Part shown: one piece after another, positions 30,820-39,300 of the stretch
Numbering within the stretch: the stretch's first letter is position 1
Layout of the letters: each line of letters starts with the position of its first letter
Source of the DNA: Anaerolineales bacterium
GTDB taxonomy: Bacteria > Chloroflexota > Anaerolineae > Anaerolineales > Villigracilaceae
Reading direction: 5' to 3'
DNA: 59,128 nucleotides
Assembly: GCA_016932715.1 (NCBI GenBank)
Contig: JAFGCG010000005.1
Location: 1-59,128, forward strand
The notes under the pieces: model-generated
The model's database searches: none
Seen by the model: the letters and a program-made list of their open reading frames with translations, nothing else
What the model was told of the DNA's origin: nothing
Program-made: the position numbers and the translations under genes

Positions 30820-33800
30820 ATGAAATCTTTTGTCCTCCCCCTCTCAGACACGCAAGCTGCGCTTGAAACCGTCGGCGGCAAAGGCTTGTCGCTCGCGAAA
30901 ATGATCAACGCCGGTTTGCCTGTTCCCGATGGATTCCATGTTACGACCGAAGCCTACCGGCATTTCGTGGCAGCCAACGCGTTGCAGGACAGGATCGTGG
31001 CTGCGCTCGCTGATGCAGACCCCTCGCGGCCCGCGACGCTGGAGGCGGCCTCTGTGGCGATCGGCAGGTTCTTCGCGGAAGGGAAAATCCCGGCTGAGGT
31101 GGAATCCGCGATACGGGATGCGTATGGCGATATGGGTGATCGCGTATCGCGTATGGCAAATCGTCAATTGCAAATCGTAAATCGCAAATCCGTCGCGGTT
31201 CGTTCCTCCGCCACGGCTGAAGACCTGCCCGAAGCCTCCTTCGCCGGGCAGCAGGAAACGTACCTGAACATTCGCGGCGAGGCAGCGCTGCTGGAGGCGG
31301 TGAAGAAATGCTGGGCATCGTTGTGGACCGCGCGCGCCATTGCCTATCGCATCAAAAATAACATCGATCAAAACACTGTTGCGCTTGCCGTCGTCGTGCA
31401 GGAGATGGTGGAGGCTGAAGCCGCGGGCATCCTGTTCACTGCCAACCCGATGAATGGGAAGCGGGATGAAGTGGTCATCAACGCTGCCTGGGGACTCGGC
31501 GAAGCCATCGTCGGCGGACTGGTCTCGCCAGATACGATCATTGCGGATAAAGCCAGCGGCAAAGTTAAGCAAGTGGATGTCGCGGAAAAGACTGTCACCA
31601 CAGTGTTAACGGAATCAGGCACGGCCGAGATTCCGCTTGATGAGAGGCGGCGCAAGTCGAAGGTCCTGAACGAAGCGCAGGTGGCCGAACTCGTGGGCAT
31701 CGCGCGCAAGATCGAAGACTTCTACGGCAAACCACAGGACATCGAATGGTGTCATGCAGGTGGTCGCTTCTACGTCGTGCAGTCACGTCCCATCACCACG
31801 CTGGCTGAGGCGCCGATCGAATGGGCACCGCCTGATCCAAAAGGCACCTACATGCGTACCAGCGCCGCAGACCTGATGCCAAAACCATTAAGCCCTTTGT
31901 TCGTGACCCTGGGGATTCCGGCACAAGTGGAGCAGATGCAGCCGCTGGGAAAACGACTGCTCGGCCCGGAACCTGTACTGGCGAAGGACTACTTCACCAC
32001 CATCAACTCCTACGCGTACATGAATGCTTTTATCTCACCCAGATCCTGGTGGTGGGTGTTGACAGGAATGCTGCCTGCGTATCCGAGGTTATTGCGCAGG
32101 CTGGTCCCGATCTGGCGCGAGGAATTACACCCGGAATATCAGGCTTTTGTTTCCGGCAAGAAAAATCTGATGCCTGCCAATATGTCCGCGGGTGAACTCT
32201 GGCACGAAACCCAGGAACTCGCGAATGCCGCCGCTTACTACATTTGCGGACTGATGTTTGCCACCATGGGCGCGTCCGCCGGTTCGGAAGGGTTACTCAC
32301 ACAGGTCTACAACAAGATGGTCCGGCAGGAGGGCGACCCTGATGCCACAACGCTCCTGATGGGCTGGGATAACATCGCGGTGCGCTCGGAAAAGTCGCTG
32401 TACGACATTGCCATGTGGATCCGCGCAGAAGAAAAATTAGCCGAATATGTTTTGAGCACTCCAGCAGGAGATCTCGCCAGGCAATTGAGTGCGCCGGACA
32501 CGGTTTCCATCCCTTCGTTCTCAGAACTTGCGTCGCGATTCAAGACCCATCTGGAAACGTTTGGGCACATCGTCTTCCAATTGGACTATGCAGAACCGCT
32601 GCCACTCGATCATCCCGAAATGCTGTTCGAAAACATCAGGATGTATCTGCGCGGCGGAGGGACAAACCCGCACGAACGGCAGCAAGCCAGCGAGCAGAGA
32701 CGTATCCAGACCGCCGAAGCCATGCTCAAGCGCTTGAAAGGGTTCAAACGCTGGGCATTCAAAAAAGCGCTCCACTGGGGACAGTCGCTGGCTGAAGTGC
32801 GGGAAGATGCCCTGGCAGAAATTGGGCTGGCATATCCCAAGCTGCGCGAACTGCTGCGCGAGCTGGGCAGACGTTTCGTCGTTTCGAATGCCATCCGGCA
32901 AGCGGATGACATTTTCTGGTTGGAGAAAGATGAAATCGGCGCCTGCATAACGAAGCTCGAGCGCGGTCAGGCACTGGATAACCTTGCTGACCATGTAGAA
33001 AAGCGTAAGAAGTTCAACGAACGAGTCGGTCAAGTGACGCCGCCACCCATGATGCCGATGAAGAAACGCGTGATGGGTATCAAGACCGAAACGTTCATTC
33101 CCCAGACACAGGAGTCCCAGACAGGCAATGTGCTGAAAGGAGTCCCCACCAGCACGGGGAAAGTGACCGCCCCGGCGCGGGTCCTGCGCGGTCCCGAAGA
33201 CTTCGAGCAGATGCGTCCGGGCGAGGTGCTCGTCGCAGGCGCCACCACTCCGGCCTGGACGCCGCTCTTCGCCATGGCATCCGCCGTTGTCACCGACATT
33301 GGGGGACCGCTCAGCCACGGCAGCATCGTCGCCCGCGAGTATGGCATCCCGGCTGTGATGGGCACGGGCGTCGCCACCCGGCGCATCCGGAGCGGCCAGG
33401 TCATCACCGTGGATGGGACAAAGGGCGAGGTCATTCTCGAAACCACAGATGATGAACGCGCGCAGCCCGCTCCACCGACCGAATGGAAACGACCCCACCC
33501 GAAAGCGATCTATGCGCGCGGCAGTTTTGCCGAACATTTGCCGAATGCCGTGTCGCCGTTGTTCGGCACCCTGGGATTGCGCGCGGTTAACAAAGCCACT
33601 GCCGAACTGAGCGATTGGATGGGCATCGACCTGCTGGAAGCGGAATATCAATACCGCGTCGTCAACGGCTACGTATACATGGGATTCCTGCTGAATGCCA
33701 AATTCGCGTGGGCTATGCTAAGACTCACCTTCACCAGCACGAAATCCATGTTCAGGGGAGGCAGAGAACGCTGGCTTGAAGCGCGTAAAACGTTTGCAAA

Positions 33801-35097
33801 GGTCATCGCAGAATGGGATGGCAAAGACCTCAGAACCCTGTCCCCCTCCGAAATTCTCGCGGGCGCGCGCGAGCTGATGTATGCCGCGGGCAAATACTAC
33901 ACCGTGATCCAGGCGGGCACCCTGCCCACCGCCACCAGCAGCGAGATCATCTTTTCGCGCCTCTACAAAATGGTCAGTCGTAAAGATGAGCCGAAGGCAG
34001 AGACCCTTTTGTTTGGTTTGGAGACCGTGCCACTGCGCGCCGAGAAATCACTATTCGACCTGGGGACATGGATCCGCGCACGCCCCAGCCTGCGCGACTT
34101 CACGCTTCGCACCTCGACCGAGGAACTGGTCGCCGCGCTGAAAGCGGATTCCACACCCGAGGGAATTCCTGTTCAGGACTGGGACGAGTTGAAGACCCGT
34201 TTCGAGAAACACCTCGACGAGTTTGGACACACATCGTATGAATTCGACTTCATGAATCCCACTCCCGCCGAAACGCCAGAGCTGGTATTTGACGCGCTCA
34301 AAATGTACGTGGAAGGCAAAGGCAGTGACCCCTACGCGCGCCAGCGCGCAGTTGCTGAAAAGCGCGCCCAAACGATTAAGGCGATCCAAAGCCGCTTCAA
34401 GCTGCTCCCCAACCGCTGGTTTAACAAAGCCTTGAAATGGGCAATGGATGCAGGTCCCGCGCGCGAAGACAGCATTGCCGACATGGGCATGGGTCACACC
34501 ACCGCCCGCCGTTTATTGGGAGCGTTGGGCAAACGCTTCGTTGCCAATGGCGCACTCGCGGATGCCGAAGACATCTACTGGCTGGTGGAAGACGAAGTGG
34601 ACGAACTTGCCTCCATGCTCGAAAGGAATGAAAAGCTGCCCGATTATTCCGGCAAAGTGCCCGCGCACAAAGCCGAATGGCGCGCACAGATGAAACTCGT
34701 TCCGCCAGCCATGCTGCCGGAAACCTCACGCTGGGCGAAATTGGTGCCTGGGCACAAAACCGATCAAACCGGCAATGTCCTGACCGGGATAGGCGCCAGC
34801 ACCGGCAAAGTCACTGCGACTGCACGCGTGCTATTCAGCCCTGAAGACTTTAGCAAGATGAAACCAGGCGATGTGCTGGTCGCCGTCACCACCACACCGG
34901 CCTGGACACCGCTCTTTGCCATGGCATCCGCCGTCATCACCGACATCGGCGGACCGCTCAGCCACAGTTCCATCGTGGCGCGCGAATATGGGATCCCGGC
35001 TGTGCTCGCAACCGGTGTTGCCACGCGCCGCATCAAAGACGGACAGACCATCACGGTGGATGGCAGCGCAGGAACCGTAACTCTCGATTCCATGTAA
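30820..35097 (+). CDS. Rifampin-phosphotransferase-like dikinase with duplicated substrate and phosphohistidine domains
   Basis: 1425 residues. Domains in order: one PEP/pyruvate-type ATP-grasp domain (about 1-325; GGKGLSLAKM with K21, VAVRSSATAEDLPEASFAGQQETYLN, QSRPITTLAEAP), a large middle domain (about 335-775), a phosphohistidine swivel domain (about 785-880; GGPLSHGSIVARE with H833), a second middle domain (about 890-1315) and a second swivel domain (about 1330-1425; GGPLSHSSIVARE with H1382). Known rifampin phosphotransferases (about 830-870 residues) have one of each. The repeats align at about 549 residues. Both His are kept. A 12-14-residue insertion (MANRQLQIVNRKS) lies before the VAVRSSAT motif and is encoded by tandem-repeat DNA. 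It probably phosphorylates a hydroxyl on a drug or metabolite. Confidence 0.85.
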   Translation: MKSFVLPLSDTQAALETVGGKGLSLAKMINAGLPVPDGFHVTTEAYRHFVAANALQDRIVAALADADPSRPATLEAASVAIGRFFAEGKIPAEVESAIRDAYGDMGDRVSRMANRQLQIVNRKSVAVRSSATAEDLPEASFAGQQETYLNIRGEAALLEAVKKCWASLWTARAIAYRIKNNIDQNTVALAVVVQEMVEAEAAGILFTANPMNGKRDEVVINAAWGLGEAIVGGLVSPDTIIADKASGKVKQVDVAEKTVTTVLTESGTAEIPLDERRRKSKVLNEAQVAELVGIARKIEDFYGKPQDIEWCHAGGRFYVVQSRPITTLAEAPIEWAPPDPKGTYMRTSAADLMPKPLSPLFVTLGIPAQVEQMQPLGKRLLGPEPVLAKDYFTTINSYAYMNAFISPRSWWWVLTGMLPAYPRLLRRLVPIWREELHPEYQAFVSGKKNLMPANMSAGELWHETQELANAAAYYICGLMFATMGASAGSEGLLTQVYNKMVRQEGDPDATTLLMGWDNIAVRSEKSLYDIAMWIRAEEKLAEYVLSTPAGDLARQLSAPDTVSIPSFSELASRFKTHLETFGHIVFQLDYAEPLPLDHPEMLFENIRMYLRGGGTNPHERQQASEQRRIQTAEAMLKRLKGFKRWAFKKALHWGQSLAEVREDALAEIGLAYPKLRELLRELGRRFVVSNAIRQADDIFWLEKDEIGACITKLERGQALDNLADHVEKRKKFNERVGQVTPPPMMPMKKRVMGIKTETFIPQTQESQTGNVLKGVPTSTGKVTAPARVLRGPEDFEQMRPGEVLVAGATTPAWTPLFAMASAVVTDIGGPLSHGSIVAREYGIPAVMGTGVATRRIRSGQVITVDGTKGEVILETTDDERAQPAPPTEWKRPHPKAIYARGSFAEHLPNAVSPLFGTLGLRAVNKATAELSDWMGIDLLEAEYQYRVVNGYVYMGFLLNAKFAWAMLRLTFTSTKSMFRGGRERWLEARKTFAKVIAEWDGKDLRTLSPSEILAGARELMYAAGKYYTVIQAGTLPTATSSEIIFSRLYKMVSRKDEPKAETLLFGLETVPLRAEKSLFDLGTWIRARPSLRDFTLRTSTEELVAALKADSTPEGIPVQDWDELKTRFEKHLDEFGHTSYEFDFMNPTPAETPELVFDALKMYVEGKGSDPYARQRAVAEKRAQTIKAIQSRFKLLPNRWFNKALKWAMDAGPAREDSIADMGMGHTTARRLLGALGKRFVANGALADAEDIYWLVEDEVDELASMLERNEKLPDYSGKVPAHKAEWRAQMKLVPPAMLPETSRWAKLVPGHKTDQTGNVLTGIGASTGKVTATARVLFSPEDFSKMKPGDVLVAVTTTPAWTPLFAMASAVITDIGGPLSHSSIVAREYGIPAVLATGVATRRIKDGQTITVDGSAGTVTLDSM

Positions 35098-35114
35098 TGG
35101 ATTTCGGAGTTCGC

Positions 35115-35198
35115 ATGGACGTCTCACAAATCTGGATTGCAGTCTCTATCATAGTCCTGGCGGTTGTTGATATTTTCAACAAGTCAAAGGCCAGATAA
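35115..35198 (+). CDS. Candidate 27-residue single-helix membrane microprotein
   Basis: ATG at 35115, stop TAA at 35196-35198. GGAG (35106-35109) stands 5 nt before the start. The peptide has a short polar start (MDVSQ), one helix of about 16 hydrophobic residues (IWIAVSIIVLAVVDIF) and a positive tail (NKSKAR), the pattern of small membrane proteins that bind transporters. It lies 17 nt after the phosphotransferase-like gene and 41 nt before the MFS exporter, on the same strand. It could be a chance frame: it is very short and no homologue could be checked. Confidence 0.45.
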   Translation: MDVSQIWIAVSIIVLAVVDIFNKSKAR

Positions 35199-35239
35199 AT
35201 CACGGCAGATGATAGTTGAGAAATAACGAGTGGTAGCGG

Positions 35240-36463
35240 ATGAACCCAGCCAGTCGCAAGAATCTTTTTATCCTGTCATTCACCCTGCTCGTGGTCATGC
35301 TCGGCTACGGGATGGTGATGCCCATCATGCCGTTCTACATCGAACACTTCGGCGCGGGCGGCACGGAACTCGGCTGGATGATGTCCACCTATTCGCTCAT
35401 GCAGCTCATCTTTGCACCGCTCTGGGGCATCCTCTCCGATCGCTGCGGGCGCAAACCCATCCTCTCCATCGGCGTGCTCGGCTACGCCATCACACTCTTC
35501 ATGTTCGGCCTCGCCAAAACCTTCACCATGCTCTTTATCGCCCGTTCACTCTCGGGCATTCTCTCCTCAGCCACCATGCCAACGGCAATGGCTTATATCA
35601 GCGACAACACCGCGCAAAAGGAAAAAAGCAAGGGAATGGGACAGCTCGGCGCGATGATCGGCGCGGGAGTGATCCTGGGCCCGCTGATCGCCGGACTGCT
35701 CTCCACAGATTCTCTCTCACTGCCTTTCTTTGTTGGATCAGGGCTGGCATTCGTCGCGCTTCTGCTCGTGATCTTCTTACTCCCTGAATCAAGAATCGCA
35801 TCGTCCACGACAGTTCATCCGCCTCCGTTAAATGGACAAATCCCAACGAATGAACCTGTTCCTGCTGAACCTGAGCACCCGCGTACCCGCGACATTTATG
35901 TGCGCGTCCTGCTCAGCCCCGCGGGGATCCTGCTCCTGCTCATTTTCATCATGAGCTTCGGCATGACGAACTTCCAGGGCATGATCGGTTTATATGTTAT
36001 CGATAAATTTGCCTTTGACACGACACAAGTCGGAGCGATCTGGATGGTGATGGGCATCGTGATGATCGTTTCGCAGGGAGTCCTGGTCGGCCCATTGACG
36101 GAGAGACTGGGCGAGCAGAGGCTGATCAAGATCGGATTGCTGGGAGGCGCCATCGGGTTCGTCCTGGTCGCACTCGCCATCGATTACATCACCACCCTGC
36201 TTGCACTTGGGTTCTTCATACTCACCCTTGCCTTGATCGGTCCGGCGCTGAATTCATACATCTCGGTTTTTGCGGGCGAACATCAGGGGACGGTCATGGG
36301 TTTGAACAGCGCCGCCACAAGCCTGGGACGCGTGGTAGGACCGCTGTGGGGCGGCTACATTTACGACATCAATATCGAATATCCATTCTTCAGCGGCGCA
36401 GCGACATTGGCACTCGGGTGGCTGGTCAGCTTGATCGGATTTCAAAAGCAAACAAAGCAGTAA
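35240..36463 (+). CDS. MFS drug exporter, TetA-like (DHA1)
   Basis: 407 residues with about twelve membrane helices. Motif A GILSDRCGRKP (loop 2-3) and motif C-like GAMIGAGVILGPLIAG are typical of 12-helix drug:H+ antiporters. The sequence SGILSSATMPTAMAYISD is like TetA(A/B)-type efflux pumps. A cytoplasmic loop rich in Pro and Glu (about 188-215) lies between helices 6 and 7. Weak ribosome binding site. The last gene of the tetR locus; it converges with the isochorismatase gene at 12 nt. Confidence 0.88.
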   Translation: MNPASRKNLFILSFTLLVVMLGYGMVMPIMPFYIEHFGAGGTELGWMMSTYSLMQLIFAPLWGILSDRCGRKPILSIGVLGYAITLFMFGLAKTFTMLFIARSLSGILSSATMPTAMAYISDNTAQKEKSKGMGQLGAMIGAGVILGPLIAGLLSTDSLSLPFFVGSGLAFVALLLVIFLLPESRIASSTTVHPPPLNGQIPTNEPVPAEPEHPRTRDIYVRVLLSPAGILLLLIFIMSFGMTNFQGMIGLYVIDKFAFDTTQVGAIWMVMGIVMIVSQGVLVGPLTERLGEQRLIKIGLLGGAIGFVLVALAIDYITTLLALGFFILTLALIGPALNSYISVFAGEHQGTVMGLNSAATSLGRVVGPLWGGYIYDINIEYPFFSGAATLALGWLVSLIGFQKQTKQ

Positions 36464-36474
36464 AACGATCCGAC

Positions 36475-37047
36475 CTATGCCTTTACTTGTTCGGCCGCCA
36501 GCAGCGCCAGGATCGCTTCCGATTTCATCACCTTGCCATACGATTTCAGCGCGGCAAGAAATGATTTGTGAACCAGCTCCGCAGGGATGGTCGTCTCGCC
36601 ATATTTCAGGTCGCGCGTCGCACAGGCATCTTCGGCAACGATGACCTGGAAGCCAAGGTCAGAAGCGGCGCGGGCAGTCGCGTCCACGCACATGTGCGTC
36701 ATCATGCCGGTGATCACCACGCGTTCGATCCCCCAGCTTTTCAAAAGTTCGAGCAGGTTCGTGTTCAGGAATGAGTTCGGCTCATGTTTATAGACGATCG
36801 GCTCGCCTTCGAAGTGCGCGACCGAGTCATGGATGTCTGTGCCGCGCTTGCCTGAGATGAAGAACGCCGCATCCGGCTTTTTGGAAATATGCTGGATGTG
36901 GACATGATGACCACCATGTTCACGAAAACACTGCAGGAGCATGTACGCCTGTTTGGCAGCGTCCAGCGGATTGACAAGCGGATATTTGCCGCCGGGGAAA
37001 TAATCTTTCTGAATGTCGATGAGGAGGAGAGCAGTTTTTGTAAGCAT
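36475..37047 (-). CDS. Isochorismatase-like cysteine hydrolase
   Basis: 190 residues. The catalytic Asp (ALLLIDIQKDYF), Lys (VYKHEPNSFLNT) and Cys (MTHMCVDATARAA, with the Met-Thr cis-peptide motif MMTHMC) of the isochorismatase/nicotinamidase superfamily are present. Members cleave amide or ester bonds of small molecules; substrate unknown. The ATG at 37047 is chosen because the fold starts there; the frame extends to 37119 without support. It is transcribed away from the MFS gene. Confidence 0.85.
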   Translation of the reverse strand: MLTKTALLLIDIQKDYFPGGKYPLVNPLDAAKQAYMLLQCFREHGGHHVHIQHISKKPDAAFFISGKRGTDIHDSVAHFEGEPIVYKHEPNSFLNTNLLELLKSWGIERVVITGMMTHMCVDATARAASDLGFQVIVAEDACATRDLKYGETTIPAELVHKSFLAALKSYGKVMKSEAILALLAAEQVKA

Positions 37048-37133
37048 ATGCAAAGTGTCGCCGAAATGACCAGTTTTGATACTGGAAGAATGGGCAGGGG
37101 GAAGCACACAGGACCACACACACCATTACAGAT

Positions 37134-37147
37134 CACGTGTATACGTG
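37134..37147. promoter_or_regulatory. Palindrome upstream of the hydrolase gene
   Basis: CACGTGTATACGTG: CACGT and ACGTG with a 4-nt centre, about 90 nt before the ATG at 37047. A -10-like TATAAG (minus strand, 37157-37152) stands just upstream of it, at the end of rnhA. It could be an operator across the transcription start; evidence is weak. Confidence 0.25.
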
Positions 37148-37159
37148 TTGACTTATACT

Positions 37160-37783
37160 TTACTTCCTCCCAAAATCAGCCGGGATCTCTCCCCACAATG
37201 CTGTGTCCCATTTCAAGACGGCATCGTCGAGCAATTCATTTTCCGCCAGCCAGTTTTCTGCGCTGCGGATCAGGACAAAGAGCGGCATATTGCGCGCGGT
37301 GTGTTTAAGTTTTGTCTTGCACTCACCGGTATACACCCAGGAAATCCCGTTCTCAGAATCAGAATAAATGGGCATTTCTCTTTCGTGTTTCGCCAGCCAC
37401 GTCAGTGCATGGACGATGGCGAGGAACTCACCGACATTGTTCGTCCCATCAGGGAAGGGACCGACCCGGAAAATTTCTTCTCCCGATTCTGTGAACACCC
37501 CGCGATATTCAAGCTTGCCGGGCGACCCACTGCAGGCTGCGTCCACGCAGATCGATGGAAGGAGAGGCTTGATGCTCGCCTCTCTCCACTTCCCCTGTGA
37601 GGCTGGCTTGCCTTTAAACGCCTCATACCGGGACCGATAGGCGGATTCGGCCTCCCTGCGCGACTCAAACGCCTTGTATTGCGCCGCGGCAAATCCCTTC
37701 ACCTGCTTTTCGCATTCCGCCCACGAAGTGTAGATGCCGGGTTTGTGTCCCTTCCAGACAACGTAATACTTTTGCTTTGGCAT
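37160..37783 (-). CDS. rnhA: Ribonuclease HI with N-terminal viroplasmin (RHBD) domain
   Basis: 207 residues. An N-terminal caulimovirus-viroplasmin/RNA:DNA hybrid-binding domain (KYYVVWKGHKPGIYTSWAECEKQVKGF, about 3-50) is followed by an RNase H core (about 75-207). Active-site acids: D in SICVDAAC, E in NNVGEFLA, D in YSDSENG and D in the C-terminal PADF. The RHBD binds RNA:DNA hybrids and raises processivity in other RNases H1. It removes RNA primers and R-loops. Monocistronic or upstream of the isochorismatase-like gene. Confidence 0.93.
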   Translation of the reverse strand: MPKQKYYVVWKGHKPGIYTSWAECEKQVKGFAAAQYKAFESRREAESAYRSRYEAFKGKPASQGKWREASIKPLLPSICVDAACSGSPGKLEYRGVFTESGEEIFRVGPFPDGTNNVGEFLAIVHALTWLAKHEREMPIYSDSENGISWVYTGECKTKLKHTARNMPLFVLIRSAENWLAENELLDDAVLKWDTALWGEIPADFGRK

Positions 37784-37841
37784 AAAATTCGATTCTCAAC
37801 ACGAAGTACACAAAGGTCACTAAGTTTTCAAAAAAGGGTGT

Positions 37842-37895
37842 TATTCATCCTTCTTCATTCTTCATTCATCCTTCTTCATTCATCCATCCTTCCTC
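37842..37895. repeat. Degenerate ATTCATCCTTCTTC tandem repeat
   Basis: About 54 nt of short units ATTCATCC, TTCTTC and CATCC in varying order. The tract runs from the gap into the 3' end of the CBS gene on the minus strand and writes its last residues (EEEGWMNEEG). The plus strand is pyrimidine-rich as at 1027-1133. Confidence 0.6.
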
Positions 37896-38294
37896 TTCCT
37901 GCCAGCCTGCTTCCTCGACAGCTGTAAAAATATCGGTGGCAGAGATCAAGCCGATCAACGCGCCGGTCTCATCTGCAATCGGAAGATGGTGAATGCGGTG
38001 CTTCTGCATCACCTGCGAACACTCCATCAGCGTCCAGTCCGGGCTGCCGGTGATGATCGGGCCGGACATGATCTCGCGCACGGTCAGCTCGGCCGGGTTT
38101 CGATTGGCTGCCACGATCTTGTCGCGTATATCCGTTGAAGTAACGATGCCATAGGTGGGATTCTTCTCCGAAATGGCAACCACCACACTGTGAATTTTGC
38201 GACGCCGCATCAATGTCAGAGCATACTTGACGCTCGAATCAGGATCAACAACGATAACAGGCTTCGACATCCAATCACGAACTGTGTTGGGCAT
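37866..38294 (-). CDS. Two-CBS-domain protein
   Basis: 142 residues. CBS 1 (about 5-60: VRDWMSKPVIVVDPDSSVKYALTLMRRRKIHSVVV...TYGIVTSTDI) and CBS 2 (about 70-128: VREIMSGPIITGSPDWTLMECSQVMQKHRIHHLPIADETGALIGLISATDIF) form a Bateman pair, an adenine-nucleotide sensor. The ATG at 38294 follows GGAGGAGAAT. The Glu/Trp tail is written by a slippage-prone DNA repeat and may differ between strains. Confidence 0.88.
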   Translation of the reverse strand: MPNTVRDWMSKPVIVVDPDSSVKYALTLMRRRKIHSVVVAISEKNPTYGIVTSTDIRDKIVAANRNPAELTVREIMSGPIITGSPDWTLMECSQVMQKHRIHHLPIADETGALIGLISATDIFTAVEEAGWQEEEGWMNEEG

Positions 38295-38361
38295 ATTCTC
38301 CTCCAATAAGTTTGTCAGGCGGGATACCACATCATACTCGCAGAGTATCCCGTCCCATCTA

Positions 38362-39300
38362 TTATTTTACAACCAATTCAATCGAATCCATCCCCAGCAA
38401 TGAACCATCCGTTGCGCTGACATCCTGCACCTCGATGCGGATCACCTCGCCGGACAAAAGCCTTCCCAGCAGGATCACGGTATCGAACGTGCCCGGCGCG
38501 CCCGCCTCGGAGGCTGTGACGGAGATCGCCCCAAGAGCAAGTTCAACGCCAGCCACATCGTAAATGCGATAGACAAGGCTGTTTTCAAACGGCGCAATCG
38601 CAACGCTGCCTTTGATCGGCACGGAAGCGAATACCTCACTTCCATTGGCAGGAGCGGTGATCGAAATCGTGCGCGGTTTGCCCTCGGGTGTAAACGTCGT
38701 GTAATCCGTCATGTCCAAGAGATTATCCACGAGGCGGTAATGGCGGATTGTCCTCCGGGTGGGACAGCACATGGGTTCATCCGGTCCGTGGATGACGGCA
38801 TCCAAAAATATCTCACCACCGGCGATGGACAGCGCCTTCAACTGCGGCCGGTCGTCCACCATGTTGGAGGTTTGGAACGTCAAAGCCCCGTTCACTTTTG
38901 CATACAGCGCCAGAAAGACAAAAGTACCTGTACCGCCGTAATTCTCCGAGACCAGCGCGGCGACTTCGTCGGTGCCGTCGGCATCCAGATCGCCCATGGC
39001 AACGAAGTCGGTCATGACGACGGAGAGAAAATCATCGCTCCCGGGCGTTCCCTGCTCGAATTCTCCATCGGTCAATTGCACGGTCCGTAAAGCTTCCGTC
39101 GCGCCGAGCTGATATTGTGAATTGCGAATTTCCATCACCTCCCTGGGCACGCTCGTTGGCTTGACGGGGGTGGCAGTCGCCTCGATCGCGGGAACAGAGG
39201 CGGCCTGAGTCTGATCGGCAGGGCTGGGTGGAGGGGTCGCGGGCCGGCAGCCAAACAACAAGACTATGAGACAAAGCATCACGGAATAACGGGCAGCCAT
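38362..39300 (-). CDS. Lipoprotein with Gmad2-like domain
   Basis: 312 residues. A lipobox (LLFGC) with C18 ends a typical lipoprotein signal, followed by a Pro/Thr-rich spacer. A region DLDADGTDEVAALVSENYGGTGTFVFLALY (about 100-125) resembles an FG-GAP/VCBS-type repeat. The C-terminal 95 residues (ISITAPANGSEVFASVPIKGSVAIAPFENSLVYRIYD...VIRIEVQDVSATDGS) match the immunoglobulin-like Gmad2 domain known from spore germination and other surface proteins. Its start overlaps the end of the BNR-repeat gene by 22 nt. Outer-face location; role unknown. Confidence 0.75.
   Translation of the reverse strand: MAARYSVMLCLIVLLFGCRPATPPPSPADQTQAASVPAIEATATPVKPTSVPREVMEIRNSQYQLGATEALRTVQLTDGEFEQGTPGSDDFLSVVMTDFVAMGDLDADGTDEVAALVSENYGGTGTFVFLALYAKVNGALTFQTSNMVDDRPQLKALSIAGGEIFLDAVIHGPDEPMCCPTRRTIRHYRLVDNLLDMTDYTTFTPEGKPRTISITAPANGSEVFASVPIKGSVAIAPFENSLVYRIYDVAGVELALGAISVTASEAGAPGTFDTVILLGRLLSGEVIRIEVQDVSATDGSLLGMDSIELVVK

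Noticed and set aside
32521..33651. 376-residue minus-strand frame inside the phosphotransferase-like gene
   Set aside because: Antisense shadow without motifs; the plus-strand frame has clear domains across the whole stretch.
37801..37893. CRISPR-like or satellite array of ATTCATCC units
   Set aside because: Units are short, irregular and without spacers; it is a degenerate microsatellite.
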